Source: Castanea sativa (Eukaryota > Streptophyta > Magnoliopsida > Fagales > Fagaceae). From it: a DNA stretch of 64,000 nt. Positions 1 to 10,023 of the stretch are shown piece by piece. The position numbers and the translations under genes are program-made. Under the pieces are notes generated by a model, which saw only the letters and a list, made by a program, of their open reading frames with translations, was not told where the DNA came from and ran no database searches. The stretch is taken from the NCBI RefSeq assembly GCF_040712315.1, contig NC_134018.1:930001-994000 (forward strand), in the 5' to 3' direction. Within the stretch, counting starts at the first letter, position 1; every line of letters begins with the position of its first letter.

Positions 1-470
1 TAAAATAAAGGAGACAAAATGAAGAGGGGAGAATTTTTGGAGAATGTTTAGTTGGGATGGAGAGAGGGGAAAATGATGGCAGGGCTCGGGTGTTTTCTCC
101 CCGGGCCCACCAAAAAGTATTCTCCCTAAAATGGGGAGAAAACTTGGTAGGAGAAATTTGATGGTTGAATGACAAAAATGCTCATGTGCAAGTTGCACAT
201 GAGCTTCAGAACATTGCTTCCTTTTTTTTTTTTTTACTAGGCGTTTGTCTCCTCTTTTTTTTTTTTCTTTTTTTTTCTTTTTTTCTTTTTTCTTGGGGCT
301 GTGGCATGGTGCTTTGATTTGTTTTGTTTATTTTTTGTTTAACTAGACATGATTTGTTTTTTTTGGACATGATTTTTTTTTATTTAAGTTGGGTGATTGC
401 TTTTTTTTTTTTTTTTTTCATTGGGCATCATTTTTTAATAAGAGTATATGAGTAAATTTATACAAACTCA
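1..470. other. Non-coding AT/purine-rich stretch
   Basis: No gene is visible. The first 150 bases are purine-rich with short CCCCGGGCCC-like GC patches, and 216-420 is dominated by long T runs. The one structured element is a perfect palindrome at 180-204, listed separately. The purine-rich start vaguely resembles the sequence at 62915-63000, which suggests a decayed repeat. Confidence 0.6.
180..204. repeat. Perfect 25-bp palindrome
   Basis: GCTCATGTGCAA, a single G, then the exact reverse complement TTGCACATGAGC. It could form a 12-bp hairpin with a one-base loop. There is no neighbouring gene to link it to. It may be the end of an unrecognised transposon or chance within a repeat. Confidence 0.9.
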
Positions 471-576
471 CTTTTTTCATCTCTCTACTTTTTTACTTGC
501 AACCAAACAAAAATGAGGAAAATTAAAATTTTTTCTGTTTTTCCACTTTTCTACCCTTCCAACCAAATGACCCTTT

Positions 577-1040
577 AATTTTTTATCTCTTGCTTCCAAG
601 AAGTCCAGAGTTACAATTTTTTTTTTTTTTTTTTTGCAATTACTAAGGTGACAAGTTTTATTTGGTAGGTAAAAAAATGATGTTGGTAGTGGGATTAGAT
701 GAGAACTAATAGAAACTTGACCTCTCAACTATTGAAAATTATTGTATTTACAGTACGTGTTACTCTTTTTTGGATGGAAAAGAGGAGAAAATATTCATTT
801 CTATTAAAAATTTCTATTATTCCTTGTAACATGGAGGAGGTTGAATTTTGTATAAAATTACTTTTATACTCTCATTAACAATTGTTATTTTATAATTCAA
901 AAAGATAAAAGAAGAAAATGTTTTTTTTTTCTTTTTTATAATTTATATTCACAATCTATACTTTGATTTAATGATTGGCAACGTAATTTCAAACTGATGC
1001 GGGGATGCACTCAGGGTTCATCTTAAAGCATCAAGTGTAC
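577..1040 (+). repeat. Dispersed repeat family R1, copy 1
   Basis: A roughly 460-bp sequence that recurs at 12130-12592, 20150-20535 and 63340-63557, always on the plus strand. Landmarks are CAAGAAGTC near the start, a GAACT..TAGAAACTTGACC core, ATGGAGGAGG in the middle and GGGGATGCACTCAGGG at the end. The small reading frames inside are not conserved between copies, so it is treated as non-coding. It travels as part of the large duplicated block rather than showing its own target duplication. Confidence 0.75.
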
Positions 1041-1103
1041 GTTTTTAAAATTTTTTTTATACATTAATCTTTTATGTTTTAGTTAATTTTTTTAATCTTT
1101 TAA

Positions 1104-1282
1104 TTGAAATGCCCATTATATTTGGTAGAGAATATTTGCCCAAAGTTTGAGAGGATTGATCAATTAGACTTTTGTTATTTATTTATGACAAAAATACCAT
1201 TTTGGTCTCTACATTTTGGTATGAGTCAATTTGGTTCCTACATTAAGGACATCAACTATATAGTGTATTTGATGATTGATAG
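1104..1282 (+). repeat. Repeat shared with 49740-49960
   Basis: The segment around TTAGACTTTTGTTATTTAT, followed by AAAATACCATTTTGGTC, matches 49740-49960 in the same orientation with scattered substitutions and small gaps. The reading frame in it does not resemble a known protein. It stops where the copia LTR begins at about 1283. Confidence 0.55.
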
Positions 1283-1551
1283 TGTTAAAATCAAAAGAGA
1301 TAGATGTGGAAGCAGAAGAGAAAGAGAGAAATTGAGGCTAGACTGGTTTACATGGTTTGGTTTGACGGCCTATGTCCACGGTGTAAAGCCCTAGTGGCTA
1401 CATTGTTATATTATGATGAAGTGTAAATTACAATGACGTTAATAGGGTTTATATAGGAATAGCAGAGTTTAGGTTAGCCTTAGAAGGGCTTTACACTAAA
1501 TTGAGCCACTTGGGCCATTGCACAACAACCACAACCATATTATCTCTAACA
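1283..1551 (-). mobile_element. Ty1/copia LTR (minus strand), probable 3' LTR
   Basis: Read on the minus strand this 269-bp segment starts TGTTAGAG and ends TTAACA, the usual TG..CA LTR ends. Directly upstream of its start (1552-1562) the minus strand carries a purine-rich tract, GAGTGTGGGAG, as expected of a polypurine tract. A copia RNase H end follows at 1670-1790. It contains a TATATA-type box near 1450. The far end of the element is not present, so this is a 5'-truncated retrotransposon. Confidence 0.65.
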
Positions 1552-1562
1552 CTCCCACACTC

Positions 1563-1900
1563 AAACACAAGGTGGAACCTAACTCCTAGGATGAATGATG
1601 GACATGAAGGTGAAACCTAGTAGAAGTATCAGCTGACTCAAGGAATGGAATAGACACCGATATATTTTGTTAAAGAAACTCAAAGCGAAGGCAATTGAGT
1701 GGCTTAGTGAAAATATTAGCAAGTTGGTGTTCAGTACGAATGAACTTAAGAGACACAACCTAGTTTTCTAAAAGATCATCAATAAACTGTACAAGAATAT
1801 TAGGCCATTTTGAGTATGTATCGTATTATAAGTCTTTCAAAATTCCCCTTTCCTCTATCTTGTGTGAGTGTGTGTGAATTTATAGTAATAAAAAAAAATA
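1563..1900 (-). pseudogene. Ty1/copia RNase H C-terminal remnant
   Basis: On the minus strand, about 1760 down to 1670 reads FIRTEHQLANIFTKPL, then a short stretch ending in a stop. This is the conserved C-terminal signature of copia polyprotein RNase H (canonically ..QLADIFTKPL..). Upstream sequence to about 1900 is too decayed to read. It lies directly before the polypurine tract and LTR at 1283-1562, as in an intact copia element. It is a dead fragment. Confidence 0.75.
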
Positions 1901-1984
1901 GTACAATAATGTTAGATAAGGTTCATAACTTCTTTTCTTCCCTAACTTCTTAGAGATGTTAATAGCACCAGTATTTGTCAACAA

Positions 1985-2130
1985 GAACAATCAAGGTGCA
2001 ATTAGCTTAATTGGTAAAGTCTTTGATGGTTGAAGAAAAGATTTGAGGCTCAATCTTGGCCCACACCAAAAATTTATTGGTGTCTTAGTCTGATGATAAA
2101 GAACTATCGTCAAAAGCGAGTGCCTTGATT
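1985..2130 (+). mobile_element. tRNA-derived SINE, copy 1
   Basis: Contains an A-box-like TAGCTTAATTGGTAAAG and a degenerate B-box region (GAGGCTCAATC), followed by the family body CACACCAAAAA..TTGGTGTCTTAGTCTGATGATAAAG. Related copies lie at 14583-14710 (plus) and 44890-45015 (minus). The A and B boxes are the internal RNA polymerase III promoter of tRNA-type SINEs. No clean target duplication was identified. Confidence 0.75.
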
Positions 2131-3139
2131 AATGCCATGCATAGTACGACAACTTCCAATGGGATTGTATTTTGCTTTAGTAGTGAACAAAGATATGAAA
2201 TTTCACTTCCTGCTCATACATGCTGCAAGATTACTATCTATTGTAGGAGAGAAAAATGTATTAAGCCAATTACAAAGCATCACATCAAATTTAGTGACAA
2301 ATACCAAATTTACTAAATTAATTATATAAAATAAATTAAGTGTTAACATGTGTCATCCAAGATCACATCACATTGGCAAATTAAAATTTTCCATATGTCA
2401 CTTGGACCAACAAAATATATTAATTTATAATTAAATTTTTTGATAAATACCTTTATTAAAAAAAATAGAGATATTTATCTACAAATAACATGTCCTAATG
2501 GGACTCTTTAATTTTGAGCCAATAAAAAATCACTACTTATCCTCAAGGAGTTCAATTTAAAGTTAGAATCATCCTAAGAAACCATAATAAATAAAGGGCA
2601 TCCCTCTTAGTCAACACCCATTTTTCTACACGTCAAAACTCTAGAGAAATTCTACCTTAAGAACATTCAAAGATTATTTTAAGAAACTTATTCGAATCCT
2701 TCTTCTAAAACTCAAAGTTTCACTGGAGTCAAACTTCAAAGGCCTCCGAAAACATCAAAAAGCCCCGAATCATTGAAACTCTATCAATTAAGTCTCTAAA
2801 ACCCACGAAGAACTTCCACCCAAAAGCCTTTACATACAAAGAATCCTTTTTTTAAAAAAAAACTCAAAGAACAACAAATATCTAACAAGCTCAAAGCCAA
2901 CGATTCGTTGTGAAAACTGTTTGATCCATCGTCCAACCAAAGTAGAGAGGATTTTGTGTTCGAATCAAGACTTCGTCTACACAAATCATGAATTGAAGAA
3001 ATTTTCTAGAACACTGAATTAGAGGATTTTTCTTTTCTAAGAGAATTAAATCTAGACAATTGTACTATTCAATAAATACAAGTTTATATTTGTAAAACTT
3101 TTTTCAATTGTTTGATTTTCAAACTTGAGATTTTGTGTT
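2131..3139. other. No recognisable gene or element
   Basis: AT-rich sequence with small reading frames (2125-2329, and 2796-2984 on the minus strand) that have no conserved motif and no partner elsewhere in the window. The 2990-3130 part, with GAATTAGAGG and a run of short T tracts, may be the end of a decayed retroelement. Nothing firmer can be said. Confidence 0.5.
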
Positions 3140-3616
3140 TACACTTTACACCTGTAAAAATTCATTCACTAGAAGTGCTCTATCACTGTCACTGCCACTA
3201 TCTTTGAGGCCGCTACCACTATTACTCTCACCTAAACCTGTATTGTGTCTATATGAAATATTAATGATTTTTAAGTGTATTAAATGATATATATAAAACG
3301 TTTTCAAGTTCGTATTCAGAACTGCAACAATAAACATGAAAACTATGTACTCTTTTCAGTAAGCTTTTTCCACAAACAATGTTTTTTCAACGAAAATGTT
3401 TTCTACCGAAACAAAAAGAAAGCATTTGAGAGAATCCAATTATCATATCGATAGAAATACAAAAAATTAATTTGAAAAGAATTGGATTGTAAAGAAATAC
3501 AAAACAGTCAATAATTACAGCCTTAAAGATGGACTTAAAGGGTTGGGGTTCAACTCTCCAGAAAAAAGTTTTACACGCATACATACTTAGATTATGCTAA
3601 AATAGAAATTCTATCT

Positions 3617-3652
<36 letters not shown>
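3617..3652. repeat. (TTA/TAA)n microsatellite
   Basis: Twelve or so uninterrupted ATA/TAA triplets. The poly-Leu and poly-Tyr reading frames over it are artefacts of the repeat. Confidence 0.95.
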
Positions 3653-3654
<2 letters not shown>

Positions 3655-4077
3655 AATATAATATATATAAAAAAAAAAGTAGGCGCCCAAAATGAAGTTG
3701 CAACGAAAAGGACTTTTGATAAAGGAATGATTCCATGAGTGAAACCACTCTTTAGAGTGTGTTCGATTGTATAGAAGCCACTTCTTTGCATTAATTAGGA
3801 CCATCCTGTTGGTGATTCTCCCCATTGTATGTTCAGAGACAGCAATCAACGTTTCGAAAATGTGTACTAACAAGCACATGCCGATAACATCGCTAGCGGC
3901 AGCAAAGTATTGATTTGAAATCATAGTCAAATGCAAGATGAGATCTTAATTACGTCAATTTCCCACATTTTCAATTGCTCTAATGTGTCGCAATCGCATG
4001 CTTCGACACAATGGCAGCTCTACAGAAGGGTGTTCAGTGTCACAGGAACATTCTAACTTGACAAAATTTTTACTTGA

Positions 4078-4080
4078 AAA

Positions 4081-4176
<96 letters not shown>

Positions 4177-4190
4177 CACACACACAACCA
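4078..4190. repeat. Compound poly(A)-(TA)n-(CA)n microsatellite
   Basis: About 20 A, then about 34 TA units (4099-4166), then about nine CA units. The related position in the intact MYB block (54580-54615) has only a short interrupted A-rich tract, so the array expanded in this copy. Confidence 0.95.
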
Positions 4191-4291
4191 CACAACTAAC
4201 TAGTCTTGTCTACCCTTAAAAAAAAAAAAAAAAAAAAGAACACCATAACTTAAGGATCCCGGTAATTTGGATTCAATAAAAATTAAAATAA

Positions 4292-4460
4292 TGTTACGTT
4301 CATAATTTTTTCACAACAAATTTTAAGTGGTAAGTTGTTATTGGTTCTAATTTGAACCTACTACTAACAAATTTTTTTTAACTACCAATAACAACTTGTT
4401 ACTTATAATTTGTTGTGAAATTGTTGTAAAACTTTTGCAGATATAGTATTATGCATTACT
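4292..4460. mobile_element. Fold-back MITE, family M1, copy 1
   Basis: Left end ATGTTACGTTCATAATTTT..CACAACAAATTTTAAGTGG pairs imperfectly with the reverse complement of the right end (..AATTTGTTGTGAAATTGTTG..). About 170 bp, no coding capacity. The same family recurs at 11238-11405, 15288-15385 plus 19168-19235, 54705-54915 and 58588-58765, all inside MYB-block copies. It was therefore largely inherited through the duplications. Confidence 0.75.
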
Positions 4461-4803
4461 CCAAAAAAATCTTGGACCCCAAATATGAACCTTAACCCCT
4501 TAAAAAAAAAAATAAATAAATAAAAGATCACGTAACAACAATAAAAATGAGCTCAAATAATAGCAATAACAGTCCAAGTAATAACAAGACTAACTCAAAC
4601 AACAACAAATAATCAAATAATTCAACAAAAAGCTCTTAAATTTTTTATAAAAAAAAAAAAAACAAAAAAAACCTCTATTCATTCTAATTTGTAATTTGTT
4701 AAACCCATTTCATAAAAATATCTTTAATTTCATTTTTCCTGAAATAGGTCCTAAGAGAGATATTGTGGCATTTGGCTCGTAGTCACAATGAGTATTGTCC
4801 ATT

Positions 4804-4824
4804 GCTCTCTCTCTCTCTCTCTCT
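4804..4824. repeat. (CT)n microsatellite
   Basis: About ten CT units. The equivalent array exists at 55161-55184 in the intact MYB block, so it predates the duplication. Confidence 0.9.
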
Positions 4825-4999
4825 TATGTTCTCCATTTTTCCTTTTTCTATAATCATTTTAGACCCCCTCTCATTTTATTACTTCCATCTCTACATTCTC
4901 AGTTCTCACTTTTTCTCTAATTAGTGTCCTTTTGCCTTTTTATTTTATTTGTAGAAGGAAATTGTAAAACTTCATCTATTGTTTTTTTTTTTTTTTTTT

Positions 5000-5888
5000 T
5001 AGAAGATATTTGTAAAGTCCATATTTTTAGGTTGGAAACCATGAACAAATTATAACCTTAGAACTTAGTTTGTGCAATTGTTTAGTCTAGAAATATTCAG
5101 TTAAACAACACAAATGAAGTTTAGCACAGTTAAAGACTCAAGAAATTAGAAAAAGCATGTGCAGATAAGTTTTACTTATCTCGACCGATCGAGATTCGTG
5201 CATTGCGGATCTGGCTTTTTCTCTCAACCATTTGATTTATGATTTTCATGGATTTTAAGCATATATAAATACAAACCCTAGAGCAAGTTTTTACACATTC
5301 AAAGGGGGAGTATTCTGTATACAGATATGGAGGTTTTCCATACCATTTTGGGGCTACAACTGGAGACCTTGTGCAAACAACATACCCAGTCATAAAGTGA
5401 AATTGCTACATTTAGTCAACCACAAATGCTAATCTAAATCTTTGAGTATAGATTTCGAAGTCACAAACTAGAGAGTTTGTGTTGCTGATCCAAATATTTG
5501 AGTGGAGATCTCAAAGTCACAACCATAGGAGTTTGTGTACAATAGTTTTACAGTAGAAGGTAGAGTCCATGGATTTGGAACTATGTGTGATTACACCAAT
5601 ATGTACTACATGAGGTACAAACTTCGATTCTATTAGTCAAATGTTTCCTTGAGGATGTTTAGGTTAAATCCTCCCCATGTCTTTTACTTTGAAACCATAG
5701 TTTCAAAAGTTTTCCTAGGTCATCATTTTTTGTGTTCATGTGATTTATGCATGTTTGATGTTTAATTGATTTAGATCTATTGCATAATTAATCTAATAAA
5801 TTTTTTGGTTAATATTTGATAAAACTTGAGACAACTGTGATCTAAAACCCTAACAATATTGTTTTTTGTTATTGTAATGTTGATATAT
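5000..5888 (+). mobile_element. LTR-like insertion, diverged member of family L1
   Basis: The intact MYB block reads straight through here (about 55335), so roughly 870 bp are inserted, flanked by similar TATTGTTTTTT-type sequence. The part 5455-5740 matches 50820-51130, with the shared signature AGAGTTTGTGTTGCTGA..TTTGAGT. A TATATAAAT box lies at 5261-5269, and CGACCGATCGAG at 5182 recalls similar motifs in the other members. No protein is encoded. A solo LTR or a non-autonomous retroelement is the best reading; the exact ends are uncertain. Confidence 0.55.
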
Positions 5889-5891
5889 TTA

Positions 5892-6795
5892 GGGTGCATT
5901 TGTTTCACATGAAAACCAATTCTGGAAAGCATTTTACCCCATTGTGTGTGTTTGGCACCAACTGAAAATATGGTCAAACTAAAAATAATTTACACTTTGA
6001 CTGGAAAATACCCCCTCACACCTGTAAAACCATTTCCATAGTTCTTTTACCTTCACACAAAATTTTACAAACTGAAAAAGTGGAGAGAGAGAGACAGAGA
6101 GAGAGAGATTGGAGCTACTGTTAGAAGCTCATCGGCCCCGCCATCTAGATCGTCACCACCCAAAACCAATTGCTAAAAGCTCATCGACCCCGCCATCTAG
6201 ATCGTCACCACCCAAAACCAATCGCTAAAAGCTCATCGGCGCCGCCATCTAGGTCGTCACCACCCAATACCAATCCACCCAAAACTGATCTCGTTCTCGA
6301 CCCAAAGCTCATCAGCGCCGCCGTTCTCATTCTCATTCTCGCCATCATTCTCATTCTCGACCACCATCTAGACCCACCCAAAGCTCATCGGCACCGCCAT
6401 TCTCGTTCTCGCCATCGTTCTCGTTCTCGACCGCCATCTAGATCCACCCAAAGCTCATCGACACTGCCGTCCTCCATCCACTCTAATTTGTCACTCTTTC
6501 TCCCACTGATCTCACTCTTTCTTCCTCTTGCTCAATGTTTTTATTTTTATTTTTGGTTGTGTTAAGTGTATATATTGAAATTTTCTGTAATAAAATTTGT
6601 TTGGATGCTGAGAAAATGTGAAAATTTTGTAGGAAAATAACATTTTTAGAATGTTATCAAACACTGAAAATCGTTTTCCGGACTATTTTTCATTGCACAA
6701 CCAAACACTCGAATTTCATTTTCCTTACAGGAATTCACTTTCCCATGCATTCATTTTACACTCGGAATTTGATTTACATTGAACCAAACGCAACC
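5892..6795. mobile_element. PIF/Harbinger-like non-autonomous element with TTA TSD
   Basis: A 904-bp element. The left end is GGGTGCATTTGTTTCA and the reverse complement of the right end is GGTTGCGTTTGGTTCA, the terminal type of plant PIF/Harbinger and Tourist elements. TTA flanks both sides (5889-5891 and 6796-6798). The related sequence at 55372-55376 reads ATTTAAG with one TTA and no insert, a direct empty site. The ends also pair further inward (CATTTTAC / TGTAAAAT). The middle carries a GC-rich tandem repeat, listed separately. No transposase is seen, so mobility would need an enzyme supplied in trans. Confidence 0.88.
6115..6480. repeat. GC-rich tandem repeat inside the Harbinger element
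   Basis: Units of about 50-65 bp containing AGCTCATCGGC, CGCCATCTAGATCG and CACCACCCAAAACC, repeated three times closely and then several more times with changes (for example CATTCTCGTTCTCGCC). The repeat keeps a 131-residue Ser/Pro/Arg/His-rich frame open (6170-6565). This follows from the repeat and has no domain. It stands out by GC content from the AT-rich surroundings. Confidence 0.8.
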
Positions 6796-6868
6796 TTAAG
6801 TTCGTTAAAAAATTAAATTTCGTAGAGCCGCCACTAATTTGATATATGCCCTATTGCATTATAAATAA

Positions 6869-8650
6869 CTAGTAACTTGCCCGTGTGATGCACGGATAAT
6901 GTTGTAATATTTTATGTAATTTTTTTTAGAGAATGTTGTATATATATAATAGCATATTTGATTTAAAACTTTGTTAGTAATGAGTTCATCATAAGAAACA
7001 ACAATTATAAATTGCACACACATATCCATTATAATTATTCTATTCAAGTAATGAGCAATAAAAACAAATTGGAGTAATATTTTATAATAAAATTTGATAA
7101 GAACATGTTAATTCATTCCATATTATTGATCTTTATTATGTGATGTAATAAAGAGTTTCATTGTGAAGTCTTTTTTTTTTCTTTCAATGCTTTTTGTTTT
7201 TTTTTTTGTGGTATGGTGACACTTGGAAAGCTTGTTAAGTGGTATGTTATAATCATCTGTTTCTTCATCTTCAATGTTTGAAGTTTAGTCCATCCCTATT
7301 TATTCAATTTTTGAGCTTTTATCACTTTTTCCTTTTGTTGCATCATTTGTGTTGATCACTAATGTATTCGCACTAGGAGAAATTTGACTTGATCTTACAA
7401 AGTTTGGACTTACAGATTTGTTGTCACTAAGATTTTGTGTAGGTATCTGCACTTATACTAAATTTCAGCATGTTATTTACATCAATGTAAATGTGATGTG
7501 ACAGTTTTTTAATAAATGTTTTTATATTTTTTTGGTTACTTTAGGAATAGTGTAGCGAAAGAATTAATATAATATATTAGATTGTGTAGTTTTTTTTATT
7601 CCTCCATACCTTTTTGTCATTTGAAGGTGTATAAAAAGTTTTAGCAACTGCGTAATTTTCAAAACCATCTTTTAGATTGAATTCATTCAAACGAAGTAGG
7701 AAAATGTATTTTCTTCCTAAAATTTTCTTCAAATCATGTGAGATCCCTTCTCCAATATCAATCTGCATATGAGGAATTCAATATATATTATGATCAATTT
7801 ACAGTAATTTAAATAAGTTGTATCTCAGTTTGTTTTCCTGCAAGATCTCTTGCAAATTTATTTAGGATTTTCTTAGCATCTCGATCAAATATCACAAAAG
7901 TTATTTTGTCAGTTGCATCAAAAACTTCAATTTGAATCATGTATCTAAATTAGTTTGCAATTGTATAGTAGGTATAGTGAGATAAATATGTTATAAATAT
8001 TTGGAGAATACGTAGTTAATATGAGATCTTCTAACCTTAGATTAGGGAGATTTGTTTTTTGTTTCACATTTTGCACACCAAAATGATCTTGATTGTGGTT
8101 TAACTCTCTTTCCACAAAACACGCATGAAATCTAATACCAACCTTTCATTGTATTAATGTTGTATCAATGTTGCATATTGTTGCAACACAGTAGCAGTTC
8201 ACATTCTACAATGAACTTTGAAATTAATACGTATAATTTTTTAATGTAAATGATGAGTATGATGTATTATTATTTTTTCATGTAAATGATAAGTATAATT
8301 TGAAATTTTTAACAAACTTGTTTCATAGGATCACATTCAATGCATTTGATCTATGATATTATCTTCATATTGTTTAAAGATCCTCCTATAAAAAATTGTT
8401 TTGCAAGTATTTTTGGTATTTCTTGTATAGGATCATTAATACACTAGTTGGTATTCTTGTTACTAATAGATTTAAAAATATGCTCTCGTGACCTGTCAGT
8501 TGTTTCAACAACCTCAGGAATTTCAAGATTTATATATATTTTTGTTGCACTAGTTGATGACAAAGAGAATTTGCCTGCATAAATTTCATAGAACATTATT
8601 AGTAAACAAAAGCGTATTAAATTAAAATTGAGAAAATGGAAGATCTATTT
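6869..8650 (-). mobile_element. Helitron with RPA-like coding remnants (5' end not defined)
   Basis: The minus-strand 3' terminus is at 6869: a CCGTG..CACGG hairpin (6881-6895 on the plus strand) about eight bases before CTAG, with a T following, the Helitron signature. The intact MYB block has the unoccupied site at about 55433 (ATAAATA|TTATATT), fitting insertion between A and T. Minus-strand exons resembling RPA large-subunit domains lie between 7620 and 8560, listed next. No Rep/helicase is visible, and the 5' TC end could not be placed, so the right boundary is approximate. Confidence 0.75.
7620..8560 (-). pseudogene. RPA70-like (replication protein A large subunit) remnant
   Basis: Minus strand, in order: a segment from about 8560 reading EIPEVVETTDRSREHIF; a zinc-ribbon segment (8150-8040) with GWY, a stop in place of the expected Tyr, then CVFCGKRVKP and FWCAKCE, i.e. 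a CX2C..CX2C pair as in the RPA DNA-binding domain C; an exon starting at 7944 after an acceptor AG with FDATDKITFVIFDRDAKK; and an exon from 7763 with NLKDGFENYAV. These match the C-terminal OB fold of plant RPA1-like proteins. The stop and a frameshift before PNLR show it is dead. Such RPA-like genes are a known cargo of plant Helitrons; a captured host RPA fragment is the alternative. Confidence 0.75.
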
Positions 8651-8801
8651 TCATGAGAATGCGATTTTCTAAAAGTATCATCTACATGTGGGCGAGAAAG
8701 AAGAGATTATGTAAGTGGGTAAGAGTTTTGGCCTTGATCTACATGTGAAAATGGTCAAACTTGAGTCATAACATGTAAGGTAATAGCTGAGCTTAGGCTT
8801 T

Positions 8802-9085
8802 GGATTCTAATCCTCTAGATTTTCTAAGGTACTCCATTAGTAGATTTCTTTAAATCCTAACCACTTTTTTTTTTAATGATTTGAGAGTCTAGATTCTGCC
8901 ATGTCAGTATTTTACTAACAATACTCTTAAAATAATAAAAAAATATTACAAATAAAAAAATTAAGAGTATTGTTAGTAGAATGCTGACAGGGCTGAATCT
9001 AGACCTTTAAATCATAAAAAGAGTGGTTAAGATTTAAAGAAATCTACTGGTGGAGTACCCTAGAAAATCTAGAGGATCTGAATCC
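8802..9085. mobile_element. Hairpin MULE-type MITE with 9-bp TSD
   Basis: A 284-bp element whose arms are near-perfect inverted repeats of more than 100 bp: GGATTCTAATCCTCTAGA.. on the left and the complement of ..TCTAGAGGATCTGAATCC on the right, closed by an A-rich loop near 8945. Perfect 9-bp direct repeats TTAGGCTTT flank it (8793-8801 and 9086-9094). A 9-bp duplication with long terminal inverted repeats points to Mutator-like mobilisation. No coding capacity. A transcript would fold into a long hairpin. Confidence 0.9.
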
Positions 9086-9155
9086 TTAGGCTTTTCATAA
9101 AGTGGTCTATTTTTAAAAGGTAGTCCATTTTGTAGAGAATAACATTTGTTCTAAC

Positions 9156-9479
9156 ACTTTGTTTGTTTAGGAAAAAATATTTTCTAGAAAATGAGTCATT
9201 TTTTAAAAGGTATTTTCGGTAAAATTATTTCATTTTCCTATGTTTGGTAATTACCTTAAATGAGTTGAAAAATAATCTGCTAACTTCTTTTATTTAGCTT
9301 GTTGTGAGATAGGGTTGTTTTCAAAAAACGAATTAATGTGAAACAATCTCTAAAAATAAGCCATAAATTTTTTATTGACCAAACATATTTTTCGTTTGAC
9401 TTTTTTTTTTATACTACCAAATACTAGAAAATACGGAAAACTATCTTTACAAAATGTTTTCCATCCAAACAAACAAAGT
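9156..9479. mobile_element. Fold-back MITE with TTTGTTTGTTT ends
   Basis: The left end ACTTTGTTTGTTTAGG and the complement of the right end AACTTTGTTTGTTTGG match, and both continue into TTTTCTAGAAAAT / GTTTTCCAT-like sequence. About 324 bp, non-coding. The insertion at 37331-38530 has the same kind of ends. No clear target duplication, so the superfamily is not assigned. Confidence 0.7.
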
Positions 9480-9614
9480 TTATAAAATAGTAAAAATAAG
9501 TTACTACGATTAATTGGGTAATAGTTAAAAAAAAACTTAATAGAAAGAAGTTAGGCTACATGAAATATTAGTGTCACATGACAGGAGCCCATGCACTCCC
9601 ACGTAAAGTCTTTG

Positions 9615-9640
9615 TATATATATATATATATATATATATA
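9615..9640. repeat. (TA)n microsatellite
   Basis: About 12 TA units. Confidence 0.9.
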
Positions 9641-10023
9641 ATCTAATCTGTTTGTAGTAGGTACTCATGGGAACATACAAACAGGTTCGATCCGAAGAGT
9701 CAAAAATATTGTCTTGAATTCTAGGTTACATGGACAGATGAGATGATATATACCAGAATATTAGGCCAATTTCAGACACTGCAAAATCCAAATTATTGTC
9801 TCCTGCTAGATTTGAGGTTAGAATTTAGTTATTAGTCAATTCACATTTGAATTGAGCTTTCAAAAAAGAATTTCGCAACCTAAGATAACTTGAAAAAAGA
9901 TCAACTAGCCATAACTTTTTATGTGCATTTGTGTCAAGAATATGTTGCTCACATTTGACAAAACCCTGCTAAACTTTTATTATGCCGCATCATAAAGTAT
10001 TGACTAAAAACAAGTGTTTTTAT

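Larger units (their letters stand above)
3140..4240 (+). repeat. MYB-block copy lacking the MYB gene
   Basis: Bases 3170-3490 match the sequence downstream of both MYB copies (34840-35180 and 51690-52000), including ATCTTTGAGGCCGC and GAAATATTAATGATTTTTAA. Bases 3505-4240 match the sequence upstream of the intact MYB (54110-54650), including GTAGGCGCCCAAAATGAAG. The two parts join near 3490-3510, so the gene body and near flanks, about 2 kb in the other copies, are absent. A TTA microsatellite (3617-3652) and a long AT array lie inside. Confidence 0.8.

Noticed and set aside
1985..2130. A functional tRNA gene
   Set aside because: A-box and B-box-like segments are present, but no cloverleaf or anticodon arm can be drawn, and the same body occurs at two other sites; it is a SINE.
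3616..4219. Open frames rich in Leu, Tyr and Ile (for example 3616-3936 and 3955-4219)
   Set aside because: They are translations of TTA and TA microsatellites; no conserved residues outside the repeats.
6170..6565. 131-residue Ser/Pro/Arg/His-rich frame
   Set aside because: It lies wholly in a tandem repeat inside a Harbinger-like element; no domain and no start context, so not called a gene.
7577..8560. A functional host RPA1 gene
   Set aside because: A stop before the zinc ribbon, a frameshift before PNLR, missing N-terminal domains and the Helitron terminus next to it make it a remnant.
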